A DNA stretch of 64,000 nucleotides, taken from contig NC_087066.1 in NCBI RefSeq assembly GCF_963678635.1, forward strand, positions 828,201-892,200, written 5' to 3'. The notes under the pieces are model-generated. The model saw only the letters and a program-made list of their open reading frames with translations. It did no database searches and was not told the DNA's origin. Positions within the stretch are counted from its first letter, which is position 1. Each line of letters starts with the position of its first letter. A program made the position numbers and the translations under genes. Of this stretch, positions 52,393-61,900 are shown one piece after another. This stretch comes from Symsagittifera roscoffensis. Lineage: Eukaryota; Xenacoelomorpha; Acoela; Convolutidae.

Positions 52393-54068
52393 GGGTCCAC
52401 TCCTCTTGTCTCTACTGACAGGGGTGATGGTCTCGCCGGGTCCAATCTCTTATACTCCGTCAGAGCTACATACAGTTGACCTGCTGCGTCCAGTTCTCTT
52501 CCCTCCTGTCTCATTTCCACCTGTTCCAACCCATAGGGTGCCTTATATTTTCGTGTCGCGAACTTCTTGTCGTCCGCCAATGCAATATGCCCCTCCTTCA
52601 CGAGCATCCTGCCATCGTCCCACACTGGCAGCATGTTCTCAAGTCCCTCCTTCTCAAGAGTTCTCAAGACCTTTCGCACCTCGTATCCGGGTGGCAGCGA
52701 GCCTCTCATCTTTTTCGCCTGCTTTGTCCACGAATTTATTTTCGCCTCGCTAGTGTGGAAATAGACCGCCGCGGTGTAGCCGATGAACAGGGGGTCCCAG
52801 CCATCAGTGAAGTCCTTTTGCATTTCTTCCATCGTCGTCTTCGCAAATATGGATGGAACTACCAAGGGACTATTCATCCCCAAGGTCATCCTCCTGACTA
52901 CTGGGAACTCAGGCATGATGGCAGGCAGGATTTCTCTCTCCATTATGGTCTCCAGCTCCCTCTTGACCATTGCAAAGCTCTCTTTCCAAGCAGGAATTCT
53001 CAAGATTTCCCGTCCGTCCGCGGTCAGTGGGTTCAAGTTCCAGAACTTGGGATATGCCTCGATGGGGCCCTCGCGCTTGCCTCCCATTCTACACTGCAGT
53101 TGTCCCCTGAAGTTATACGCTATCAACTCGGCATCCTTCACTTTTCCAAAGAGCACCGTGTTGCTCATTTGTGCCCTGAGCACCTCCTGCTGACACCAAT
53201 TAAGTGCCGTCCCGTCCAGTACGCTGATAAGACTCAAGTGCGTTACAGAGTAACGATACGTCGTCGCCAGGGGATCTGGAAATGCGTACGTCACCGCTGG
53301 ACCGTAAATGCAGGTCACCACCTCCTCTAGACCTCTAATTATCCCCATCGGGTCCGACCTCATAGCCAGGCATAGGTCCGTCAGCAGAGGCATACCTCTA
53401 TTCGTCTTCTTCCACTCCTCTCTCGACTTTGGATTGTTTTCTTCACCCGTCATGTGTCGATTCTGCATCATGAGGTACTGTACCAACAGCGTCTTCAGTC
53501 CCGCGGCACATTTGTAAGAGTAGGTTTCAATACTCGAGTGGGTCTTGCCCATCGACAGGGGCTCCCCATATCTCATTAGTCGATGAAATGACACCAACTC
53601 CCCATGAGTCAGGAGCACTAGTGCCAGGTACCCATCAACCCGGAGTGTCTCTACTCCTCGACTAAACATGTATGCTGGGCCCATGTTGAACAAGTATCTG
53701 GGGTAAACCAGATATAGAGCCAATAGCAGGCTAATGGGCATGCCTAGAATCTCCTGCACAAAAGCTCCAAAGATAGTCGCCTTGGTGCCGAACACTTCCG
53801 CCATGAAGTCTCTGCCCCAGCAAGGACTCAAGAACTTTAGGATTTCGTGATCCCTTCTAGTCCTCAGCTCGCCCTCCGCGTGCTCTCTCCAGAACCCTCC
53901 AATCGTCACTTCATTGGCTGCCGAGACAAATCTAGCTACCGTCATCTCTCTTCCTTCGGCCAGCTCCAGTTGCTTCTCGAGGAAACTCCAGACTTGCTTC
54001 ACGAGGGGTGGTGCATCCTCCCTCGTCTTGTTCGTGGCGTTCTCTAGCCTTGGTGTTTCTCCTTTCAT
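52233..54068 (-). CDS. ORF D, 611 codons, unknown function, conserved between R and M2
   Basis: ATG at 54,068 lies inside the end of ORF C, in the +1 frame as in M2. Notable segments: 'TLGMNSPLVVPSIFAK', a hydrophobic stretch 'ISLLLALYLVYPRYLFNMG' (about residues 110-130) that could be membrane-associated or a buried helix, 'LALVLLTHGELVSFHRLM', 'GWDPLFIGYTAAVYFH' and 'RKYKAPYGLEQVEMRQEGRELDAAGQLYVAL'. M2 matches from end to end until 'SPLSV'; the last roughly 50 residues here overlap E1 and are not shared. It is not similar to any Gag, Env or enzyme I know. Confidence 0.72.
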   Translation of the reverse strand: MKGETPRLENATNKTREDAPPLVKQVWSFLEKQLELAEGREMTVARFVSAANEVTIGGFWREHAEGELRTRRDHEILKFLSPCWGRDFMAEVFGTKATIFGAFVQEILGMPISLLLALYLVYPRYLFNMGPAYMFSRGVETLRVDGYLALVLLTHGELVSFHRLMRYGEPLSMGKTHSSIETYSYKCAAGLKTLLVQYLMMQNRHMTGEENNPKSREEWKKTNRGMPLLTDLCLAMRSDPMGIIRGLEEVVTCIYGPAVTYAFPDPLATTYRYSVTHLSLISVLDGTALNWCQQEVLRAQMSNTVLFGKVKDAELIAYNFRGQLQCRMGGKREGPIEAYPKFWNLNPLTADGREILRIPAWKESFAMVKRELETIMEREILPAIMPEFPVVRRMTLGMNSPLVVPSIFAKTTMEEMQKDFTDGWDPLFIGYTAAVYFHTSEAKINSWTKQAKKMRGSLPPGYEVRKVLRTLEKEGLENMLPVWDDGRMLVKEGHIALADDKKFATRKYKAPYGLEQVEMRQEGRELDAAGQLYVALTEYKRLDPARPSPLSVETRGVDPWKTGSREFSREEKPSQKKRAWMKLSAKPARTWKWGIRRNRSHQGRSSPLKSC

Positions 54069-55640
54069 TGCTTGGTACTCTGGACTTGCCGGTAGAACCC
54101 GTGACCGTCACTTCCATGCTCCTAAACCAAAAGCTGGCCGTCAACTGGTTTATCGCTGGGTGGTCGTCCCCTATGACGGGGCTGAACTTAAGTTGCCTGG
54201 CAAAGTTCGATATCTCCAGCAAGAGCACCTCGTCCAATACGATCAGGATGTCGGCTAATCCATAAAAGCCCCTCAGTGCATGGGATATGTCCGCCCATGC
54301 CGCTGCCAACTCTGATTTGCGGAGCCTCAGGTTTGATGGCTCCAATTCCCGATTGGGAGCAGCCATCAAGATTCGCCACGCGTTTCCCTCTGCTATCAGT
54401 ATCAAGACCGCGTACATGAACTGTAGGGCAGGCGGCATACTCGCGTATCCAGGGGATGTAGTGAACACTACCTTCGTCTTGGAGCCGAATCTTGAGACCA
54501 CATTCTCTTGCACCTCGTTCATCGCTGCGAACAATGTCTGAATAGCTTCCCATATCTTCCTCGGTGTTGGTTCACCTATTTTCAGCTGCTCAAGGAGTCC
54601 AGCCGCGTGCAGATGATCGTTCATTCCTGCAAGCAATAGCAACTCAGGCTCACAGGGCATCTCCGACTTTATCGCCACCACTAGAGTTAACATCTGATTT
54701 AGTTCAGCTCCAGGCAAAGAGTATATCAGCGTCTGTGGCCAAAACAACTTAGGAGACGTCCCTTCAAAGTCGGATCCCGCCACGATGACTACCCTCGCAG
54801 CGGCTGGATCTGCTCTATCGTAGACCGCCAACGTCTTGGCCAGCTGGGTACTCCCACAGGGCTTCCCATACCTGGGATCTGCCGCCAACTTCGAACCTTC
54901 GTAGGCGGCATCCGGCAATTCCATTTCTCCCGGATTTAGCAGCTTGTCTACTATCCTCAACTGTGCCGGAGTAGCCAATCTGATTCTGGCAATGCTCGTT
55001 CGGTGTTTGGGAGGCTCTGCTATGAGTCCAGGGCTCCCCAGCAACTTGAGAGGTCTATAATTGACGGGTCCCATGATCGCCTTCGTGGGAATCCCTGTCA
55101 GGTCCGCCGTCTCCATCAGCTTTGCTCTGGAGAAGTGCGTTTCATGAGCCTTCAACCAATCCGCGCAATGATGCCTACTCAAATCTTCGTGTGACACTCG
55201 ATCAATGCCCAATGTCTCCGCCAATTCTCGCCGGCATTCCAAACCTTCTAGATCCAGCCTTTTCACCTTTTCTGTATATTTCAAGCGAGCGGCCTCCACA
55301 GACCTCTCCGCCCTCTTGCTCTCTGCCACCACCACTGAGGATATTACCGAACTTGGGGGCGTTGATGATATCACCTCCTCAGATTCCATTGGTGTGGCAC
55401 TCGGCAATCTGGCTTGGTTGCTCCTTGAACTGTCTCTAGAGTCAACCCTGGGTCCCAAACGACTGGACAAGGCCCTCGAGGCAAGGAATGGTGGGTTCGG
55501 GGGTGGCCCGAACGTGAATTGGGCCGTATCTAGCAGGTTCGCCTCTAGCGCATTTATGTGTCCTTGAAAGACGTCATTCAGCCACTCTACTCCCTTCGGT
55601 CTATCAAAGTGGATCCCATCATTAGAGGTATCATCAGGGC
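53932..55640 (-). CDS. ORF C: SGNH-like second domain of the B-C polyprotein
   Basis: The listed open frame begins at a TTG at 55,470, but the frame is open upstream to about 55,640, where it contains 'NDGIHFDRP', the Asp-His block of the ORF B hydrolase. An indel at about 55,636 therefore splits one B-C protein. The C domain has 'VVIVAGSDFEGTSPK' (block I-like with Gly-Ser-Asp), 'LLLLAGMNDHLHAAG' (block III-like, Asn kept) and 'PVIGDDHPAINQL' (possible His block). It is likely a divergent duplicate, perhaps inactive. The true stop was lost by a 66-base deletion, so about 45 junk codons overlap ORF D. Confidence 0.65.
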
Positions 55641-57319
55641 TCCGCCACGTCTAACAATCTGAGGGGAAGCACACTCTTTCGATGAATCTCTCGGATCACC
55701 CCGTTCAGGTTTCGCACCTTCTCATTCATTTCCACGGCATGCTGGTCGAACCTCATGTTGTAGGGGACAGTGCATGTCGTCAACAGGATGGGGTCCGTCT
55801 GGATCCTCCGCTCCTCGAGAAGGCAGCACATCTTGTCGTGCAATCTCGTCACCTTCCTAGGCTCCCCTCTGGACACATCATTTGTTCCGATCATCAAGGT
55901 CACCGTGTATACTTTTGTCATCCCCAGCATCTCAAGTGTCGCCAATATCTGTGGCGAGGCGGCTCCAGCGAAACTCAAGATCCCCATCTGCCAGTGCGAT
56001 TGGATCCGGGTCAACACCCGCAATAGGCTGTCCCCTATAATTAGGTGAACCGCGCCTTCTGGCACGCGGGGTGGCGAGAGGTATTCCACCCAGGCTGCAT
56101 CATGAAAGCAGTCTCTCCTGGCCCTTTGTTCCGAATTCCAATCCAACCGATTGTGCCTGTGGTATCTTTTTTCGGTGTTCTTTTTATAACTCGAGATCAT
56201 GACGCTTCTGACCTGTTGCTCCCTCCACGTTGGGGGAAGCTCAGCCCTTGCTGAGTTCTCACGACTTTTCTGTTGCAACCTCTCGTGAAGCTCCTTCATA
56301 CGAGATGAGCCGCCGCTCACCTGACTGCCGCTCGAGGTTGAGGTAGGGGTGTACCCCGGCAGTACCACATCCATCAACGGGCGTATGGGTTGCGCCTCTA
56401 GGTTGTGCAGGGAGGACGTTGCTTCATTCGGGATCCAGACTTCCAACCCTTCACTCATGTGTTCTCTAGCCTCACGATCAAGATTGAACCGTCCTCTTGC
56501 CCTGGGGGCTTCATCCACTTCCATACGTGATTCTGGCCTCGAGGTAGTAACCACTCGCTCTTTCGGCCTGGCTCTTTTCTGTGCGTCAAGCTCACGTTGT
56601 CGTTGTTCTATCCTCTGCATCTCCGACTTCAGTTGCTCACAATTCGCGGCATTCTCGCGCACCCTCAGTTCCTGCTGATGTTCAGCCCGCAGTATCTCAA
56701 GCGACCTCAGAGTTTGATCTCGTTCGATGATCGCCTGGTCCCTTTCCAGTAGAGCTTTCTCCCGATTCAGCTTTGCTTGATCTCGATCGAGATTAGCCTT
56801 GTTCCTTTCTTTCTGCGTCTTCTCGAGTTCCTTCTTTAGAGTACTGAGATCCGGGTATGCCTCAGTCGTCTGTTGCGCTCGCGTCATCGATGGCACCTTG
56901 CTCGAGCTCTGGCCTGTCGACCTTGCTGATGGTCTAGATGGTAGTGGGAATTCTCCTGCGCCATATTCGGTATTGCTGCTAAGGCCAGGATTCCTTGCCA
57001 AGTCAAAGCCCCTTACTCCTCCATCCGCATTCCAAGACAACCATCTGGTCTGCTCTTGATTGGATATCCCCTCAGTGGTGTAGCCGACCATCAAGACAGC
57101 CTCCGTCGCAGACTCCCTGCACTCGCCCTGCTCTTCCAGTTGGAGGATGGCATTCAACATTACCGCCATTCTCTGGTCTATCTGGGTATAATCCAGGTCC
57201 CTCAGGCGTCTGTACAGCTCATCGAGAGTGGGCTTCTTCAGGGCCGCGGGCATGGATTTCCAGAATCTGTCTGCCATTTTCTGTGACTTCGGGACGTATT
57301 CAAATGTTACTCGACTCAA
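55634..57319 (-). CDS. ORF B: coiled coil plus SGNH/GDSL hydrolase domain
   Basis: 561 codons; the first ATG is probably 57,277 ('MADRFWKSMPAALKKP'). Residues 1-90 are helical. A Ser/Pro linker follows, then a long coiled coil (about 150-240, 'LNREKALLERDQAIIERDQ'), a second linker ('RPESRMEVDEAPR') and the hydrolase from about 415: 'LIIGDSLLRVL' (catalytic Ser, about 428), 'AGAASPQIL' (Gly), 'MIGTNDVSRGE' (Asn, about 477), ending 'LRLLDVAEP'. The Asp/His block 'DGIHF' comes just after the stop in another frame (about 55,610), so a small indel truncates it. SGNH enzymes cleave esters or acyl groups; substrate unknown. GDSL domains also occur in giant Terminon retroelements of rotifers. Confidence 0.75.
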   Translation of the reverse strand: MSRVTFEYVPKSQKMADRFWKSMPAALKKPTLDELYRRLRDLDYTQIDQRMAVMLNAILQLEEQGECRESATEAVLMVGYTTEGISNQEQTRWLSWNADGGVRGFDLARNPGLSSNTEYGAGEFPLPSRPSARSTGQSSSKVPSMTRAQQTTEAYPDLSTLKKELEKTQKERNKANLDRDQAKLNREKALLERDQAIIERDQTLRSLEILRAEHQQELRVRENAANCEQLKSEMQRIEQRQRELDAQKRARPKERVVTTSRPESRMEVDEAPRARGRFNLDREAREHMSEGLEVWIPNEATSSLHNLEAQPIRPLMDVVLPGYTPTSTSSGSQVSGGSSRMKELHERLQQKSRENSARAELPPTWREQQVRSVMISSYKKNTEKRYHRHNRLDWNSEQRARRDCFHDAAWVEYLSPPRVPEGAVHLIIGDSLLRVLTRIQSHWQMGILSFAGAASPQILATLEMLGMTKVYTVTLMIGTNDVSRGEPRKVTRLHDKMCCLLEERRIQTDPILLTTCTVPYNMRFDQHAVEMNEKVRNLNGVIREIHRKSVLPLRLLDVAEP

Positions 57320-57467
57320 GAATATACCAACTCAAGAATATACCAACTCAAGAATATACCAACTCAAGAATATACCAACTCAAGAATATACCAACTCAAG
57401 AATATACCAACTCAAGAATATACCAACTCAAGAATATACCAACTCAAGAATATACCAACTCAAGAAT
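57315..57467 (-). repeat. Minisatellite of nine perfect 16-bp units before ORF B
   Basis: Plus-strand unit 'ctcaagaatataccaa', nine full copies and one partial, without a mismatch. It lies between ORF A and ORF B and overlaps the extreme start of the ORF B frame. It occupies the same site as the different array of M2 (41,761-41,919). Confidence 0.93.
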
Positions 57468-57857
57468 TCTCTAGAAGTGTTCCCTTGCAAATACTTGCTG
57501 CAGGTGTTGATTGTCGCGAGTTTAGTTAAGATTTTCTTTTCTATCTCTCGCTTGAGTGTGGTTGAATTTTCAACTTTGTTTATCAAACTTGATCTGAAAA
57601 TAGAAACCATATTGAGACTTGCCATGCCATATTCCTAGCCTAGAAACCCCCCTTTTACCAGTATGGTTAAAATCGTATTATTTTCACTCCACTAAAAACA
57701 ATCCAACTTGGAATCTCCCTAAAAGCATGCAGATTCATTTTATGTTTTAGCACCGTCAATTTTGTATAATTCAATTGTCATGCCAATTGCGTTTTAAGAT
57801 CCCTTTACCTGTGCCGTACCCCAGTATCTAACTTAAGACAACTCCCTTACTCCCGAC
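57468..57857 (-). promoter_or_regulatory. Conserved noncoding spacer between ORF A and ORF B with candidate splice acceptor (R)
   Basis: No coding frame, yet similar over nearly its whole length to 41,359-41,760 in M2. TTTTCAG at 57,600-57,594 (minus) is followed by ATCAAG and lies 275 bases before ORF B. Conservation of a noncoding stretch at the Pol/accessory border suggests a signal for making the downstream mRNA, by splicing or by internal initiation. Confidence 0.5.
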
Positions 57858-58931
57858 TCAGGCGATGCTCAAGTAATATTTCTTGTGGAGATACACCATT
57901 ATCTCGGTTTCTGCGAAGACTACGTGTAGGATGGCGTATAATTCCCTTGGGCTCAATTTGCCCCTGTTTGGGTCATACACCGGCATTGAGACCTCCGTTA
58001 TCCCTCTTTCAATCATGAAGTCTCGTAGTCTTGTTAGTGCCAACATCACGTGTTCGGGATCAATTGTGTTCCTGTCATTGACCCTCGTCACTAGGAAGCA
58101 CAGGTATTTCCCCGGTACTTGTGCTACTGATGGTGGAAGCGCTGCCATCCCTCCCAGTCCTGGTCTCTGTCTGAACAGAAACTCTACGTTCTGGTATTCT
58201 CTTTTGAAGTCAGCTTCCAGTCTTGATTTGAAACTCATGTCAGCCGTGATGCATATCGCGCTCGTCCTGTTTGATAGGATGAAGTCACTATCTGTTATCA
58301 TGATGTTTTCCGAGTACTCATTGGGTATTTCAAATTTCGTTTTGAAGTTCCGACCTATGGTAGGCTCTGGCTCTTCCTCTTCCAGTTCCGATTCGCTCGT
58401 TTCTCTCACTTCCTTGAGCTTCTTTACCATCAAATTTTCGGTGTGGGTAAGTCCTACCCCCACTTCCCGGACAAAAATATTTATCGACGTCCCCGTCGAT
58501 GTTGTTGGGTCTGAATTGTCCGGAGGAATGTCCAGTGGCCTGTCTGTTGCCGTCCATCCGAAAAGAGGGTCCTCTGCCTTCGTATGTTTTTCCGATGACA
58601 CGTCGACTTGTTGAATGCTTTGTCCTTCGTGGCTTTCGTTCTTGACATCGCGCATCCACTCTAGTATCCTCAAGTTCGTGTTCTCCCTCCTCTCTATCTC
58701 ACTCTGTTCGAGATCCGTCTCCAATTCTGGTGTCGAGTAGTCTTCCTGCGGATAGTGCCCACCATCGTTAATGACCTGCCATTCCTCTTCGGCTTCCAGT
58801 TCGCCTGCACTCAGTAGTTCCTCGCCCAATTTGTCTGGCTGTATCTTGTCAATCAAGAAGTCATCCCCGTATCTATTGTACCTCATACCGGTCCGCTTAC
58901 GATTGCTAGTTCTGATTCCCGGTGGTATTGG
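57858..58931 (-). CDS. ORF A: macro-domain-like C-terminal extension of Pol
   Basis: 342 codons from ATG 58,886; the frame is open upstream to the TGA that ends pol, in the same frame, so ORF A is the end of a longer Pol. The N-terminal part is acidic. From about residue 200 the order is 'IMITDSDFILSNRTSAICITADMSFK', 'LEADFKREYQNV', 'GKYLCFLVTRVNDRNT', 'HVMLALTRLRDFMIERGITEVSMPVYDP' and 'LYAILHVVFAETEIMVYLHK'. This is the strand-helix order and wording of OARD1/TARG1-type macro domains, which bind ADP-ribose. The Gly-rich loop and the Gly-Asp after the first strand are altered, so binding is uncertain. It ends with TGA in all copies. Confidence 0.62.
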   Translation of the reverse strand, partial: PIPPGIRTSNRKRTGMRYNRYGDDFLIDKIQPDKLGEELLSAGELEAEEEWQVINDGGHYPQEDYSTPELETDLEQSEIERRENTNLRILEWMRDVKNESHEGQSIQQVDVSSEKHTKAEDPLFGWTATDRPLDIPPDNSDPTTSTGTSINIFVREVGVGLTHTENLMVKKLKEVRETSESELEEEEPEPTIGRNFKTKFEIPNEYSENIMITDSDFILSNRTSAICITADMSFKSRLEADFKREYQNVEFLFRQRPGLGGMAALPPSVAQVPGKYLCFLVTRVNDRNTIDPEHVMLALTRLRDFMIERGITEVSMPVYDPNRGKLSPRELYAILHVVFAETEIMVYLHKKYYLSIA

Positions 58932-61900
58932 TCAATCTGGCTCCATCCACTTCGGCACCTCATCTTGCTCCGGGTCGTTCCAGTCTTCTTCTGCAAACGA
59001 TCCTGCTTCAGACTCCACCTCTATCTTTTCATTGTCGTCCAAGCTCAAGTTTTCATTGCCATCATTTTTCTCTCTGGTGCCCTTCTCATTCACTTCACAC
59101 GCTGGCTCTACCACCAGGTACTCGAGACCCTCCATGTCTTTCGGTAGGCACCAGTCTTCCGGGGACGGGACGTGAGGCTTCAGATTTTCGTAATGTGCTG
59201 CTCGCCCAGTACTCAAGCGGTAGAACCGTCCTTGTTGATGTACTTCCGTTATCCTGAACGATCCTCTCCACTTCTTGAGTAGTTTCTTTGTTCCCTTGGG
59301 CGGTATGACATTTTGGAAGACCCACACGTACTGGCCCACTTCATATGGCTTTGCTTGTAATATTTTTTCGTCATATTTCTTGCGTTGTCTCATTTGCGCT
59401 TGCGCCGTATTCCTCCTGCATAGCTCGTTTAGCTCTTTTTGTCTTTTGATCGCTTCCTTCACATATGCTTGAGGCGACGTCCTCTTCCCCTCGTATTCTG
59501 GGTAGAAGAATGTTAGAGGCATTGCCCTCTCCCTGCCCGTCAACATCATGAAAGGACTGATGCCCGTCGTTGAGTGCTGAGTACTGTTATAGGCTCCTAC
59601 TACCTGTGGCAGGTATTTGTCCCAGTCCGTCATGTATCTTGAGCAGTACACCCTTAACATGTTGACCAGTGTCCTGTTCTGTCTCTCTACCAACCCATTG
59701 GTCTGTGGATGATAGGTCGTCGAGTGTACTTGGGCAATGTGCGATCTCTTCATCAATTCTTTTGTCAAGTCCCCCACAAAAGCTTTGCCGTTGTCCGACT
59801 GGAAAGTCATTGGACAACCATACCGCGATATCCAATGCGTTATCAGATGATCACATGTCTCCTCGGCTGAGGCTGTCTGGCACGGAACCGCTTCCGCCAA
59901 CTTTGTGAAGTGATCTATTATAACCAGTATTTGGTTATAACCCGACTCCGTCATGCAGATTTTTTGATGGTCTATCTGCACCACTTCATTGAATTCTGAA
60001 CTCTCGACAGACTTGAGGGGAAACTTCATCTTCCTTGGGTCTTTTACCTGAAGGCATGCTAGGCAGGCATTCACCCATCTCTCGCAAGCTTTTCTCATTC
60101 CCGGCCAATAAAACCTATGAAGTATCCTTTGTTGTACTTTATCTATCCCCTGGTGCCCCATCTGGTCGTGTGATCTGAAAAGCACCTCCGTTTGATACAA
60201 TTGTGGCAGTATGATGAGGTTGTGTTTGTGTAGTATCTTTTCCTCATCTCTCCTCTTGCACGCTACCACCCCATCAGCTGTGTGATAGAGTAAGTCTTTC
60301 TTTTCTTTGTAGAACTGGCTCAAGATCTTGTAGCTGTCTTCCTCAAGTTCCCCCTTCTCCTTGATCCCCGACTGGATCCATTTGGAGAGGTTACTTGTCA
60401 ATTTGTCATTCTTCTGGGCTCTTATTAGGTCTGACAGCCTATATCTCGCCTTGACATGCTCCTTTAGCGCCATGATCTGTCCATTCATCTCACCAGGGTT
60501 GTGTATGTCATCACTTAGCTTTACAAATATGATCCTTTTCACGATTTTCATATCGTCTTCTGGCACCAGATTCGTTCTGACGTTCGAGTTGCATGATAGT
60601 TCCCCGAATGGCTTCATGGGATAGGCATCCTTCACCGTGACGGAGTTCAGGTATCGAAAGTCACAACAAAACCTCAACTGGTCGCCTTTCTTTTTGGCCA
60701 TCACTACTCCACACGGTGACTTGGATGGTTCTATCATGTCATACTCTAGTAACGTTTCGATCTCTTTTCTACACGCATCCGATTTGTGCGGGGTCATGCG
60801 CCTCGCCCCCTCCCTGTGCGGTACCGCGTTCTCCTCAAGTTCTATTTCATGCTCAACGAAATTACAACACCCGATATCCGCTTTATGCTTCGAAAAAACT
60901 TCTTCGTTCCGCTCTAGTACGTCCTTGATGGCTTCGAGCTGTTCATCTGTCAGTTTGCCCTTCAAGTGTTCAATCTCCGGGAGAACCGGTTTATCAATTT
61001 GCATTTCATCTAGTGTGGGCAGCTCTGGAAAGTTCGAACAGCTCGACAGCCCATCGTCCGTCTCTGACTTAAGTGATTTAACAAGACCTGATGAACCTTT
61101 TATTTTCTGTAATCGTCTCAAGATACAAATTTTGTCCCTATGATTGGGACAATCAACGACTTCATTTTGTTTTGAGTTCTCAGTCATTTCATATCGGGTT
61201 TTCACCGGCAAAGCATATCCCAACTTCCTCCCTCTCTGTATCGTGATCGGTATATCAAGAGTATTCAACAAGACACTGACGCAGAGGCCGCTCTTCGTTA
61301 TCGAGAAGGATCTTCCTAAAACAGCAGCACTTTGACTATTAGGATTCGGAACTATACACACTTGCTTGTTATCGCTTAGTTCATTGAAATTTTTCATCCT
61401 CAAGCCTAAGATTGCCGCTTCATTCGCCTTTAGCCTCACCCTTCTACTCAAGAATACCGGTGCTTTGGTTTCATTTGCCATTATTAAATTTACCGGTTTG
61501 ATTGCGTACCTCCTATCCGGGTTCCGTATTCTGAACATTGCGTTATTTAGGTCAATCGCTACGTCGAAATTCCTGATGAAGTCTCTGCCTAAAATAAATT
61601 GGTCAGATTCATCTAGGTTTTCTACCACAAGAAAGCTCATCCACAGGTTACGTTCCCCCAGATTGAGGGCTATTATTGGCGTTCTGCCCAACACCCGCAG
61701 GGCTCCTTTGTTTGCAGCTGACAGCCGTATTCTCGAGTCTATCAAGTCACCTTTGTTAAAGCCCATCCGTTCCCAAGTTTCAATTGGTATGACGCTCAAG
61801 ACCGCTCCCGTATCGAGTAACCCACGTAACTGAGTCTTTTTGCCATTTATGTCTAGCACGTGCCCTGTCACATCTGCCTCCGTCCCGATGTGCATCGCAT

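Noticed and set aside
54068-54068. ORF D or E2 as an envelope glycoprotein
   Set aside because: No signal peptide, no fusion-peptide-like stretch, no C-terminal membrane anchor and no cluster of N-glycosylation sites was seen.
57315-57467. CRISPR-like array
   Set aside because: The 16-bp units are contiguous without spacers. It is a minisatellite in a eukaryotic retroelement.
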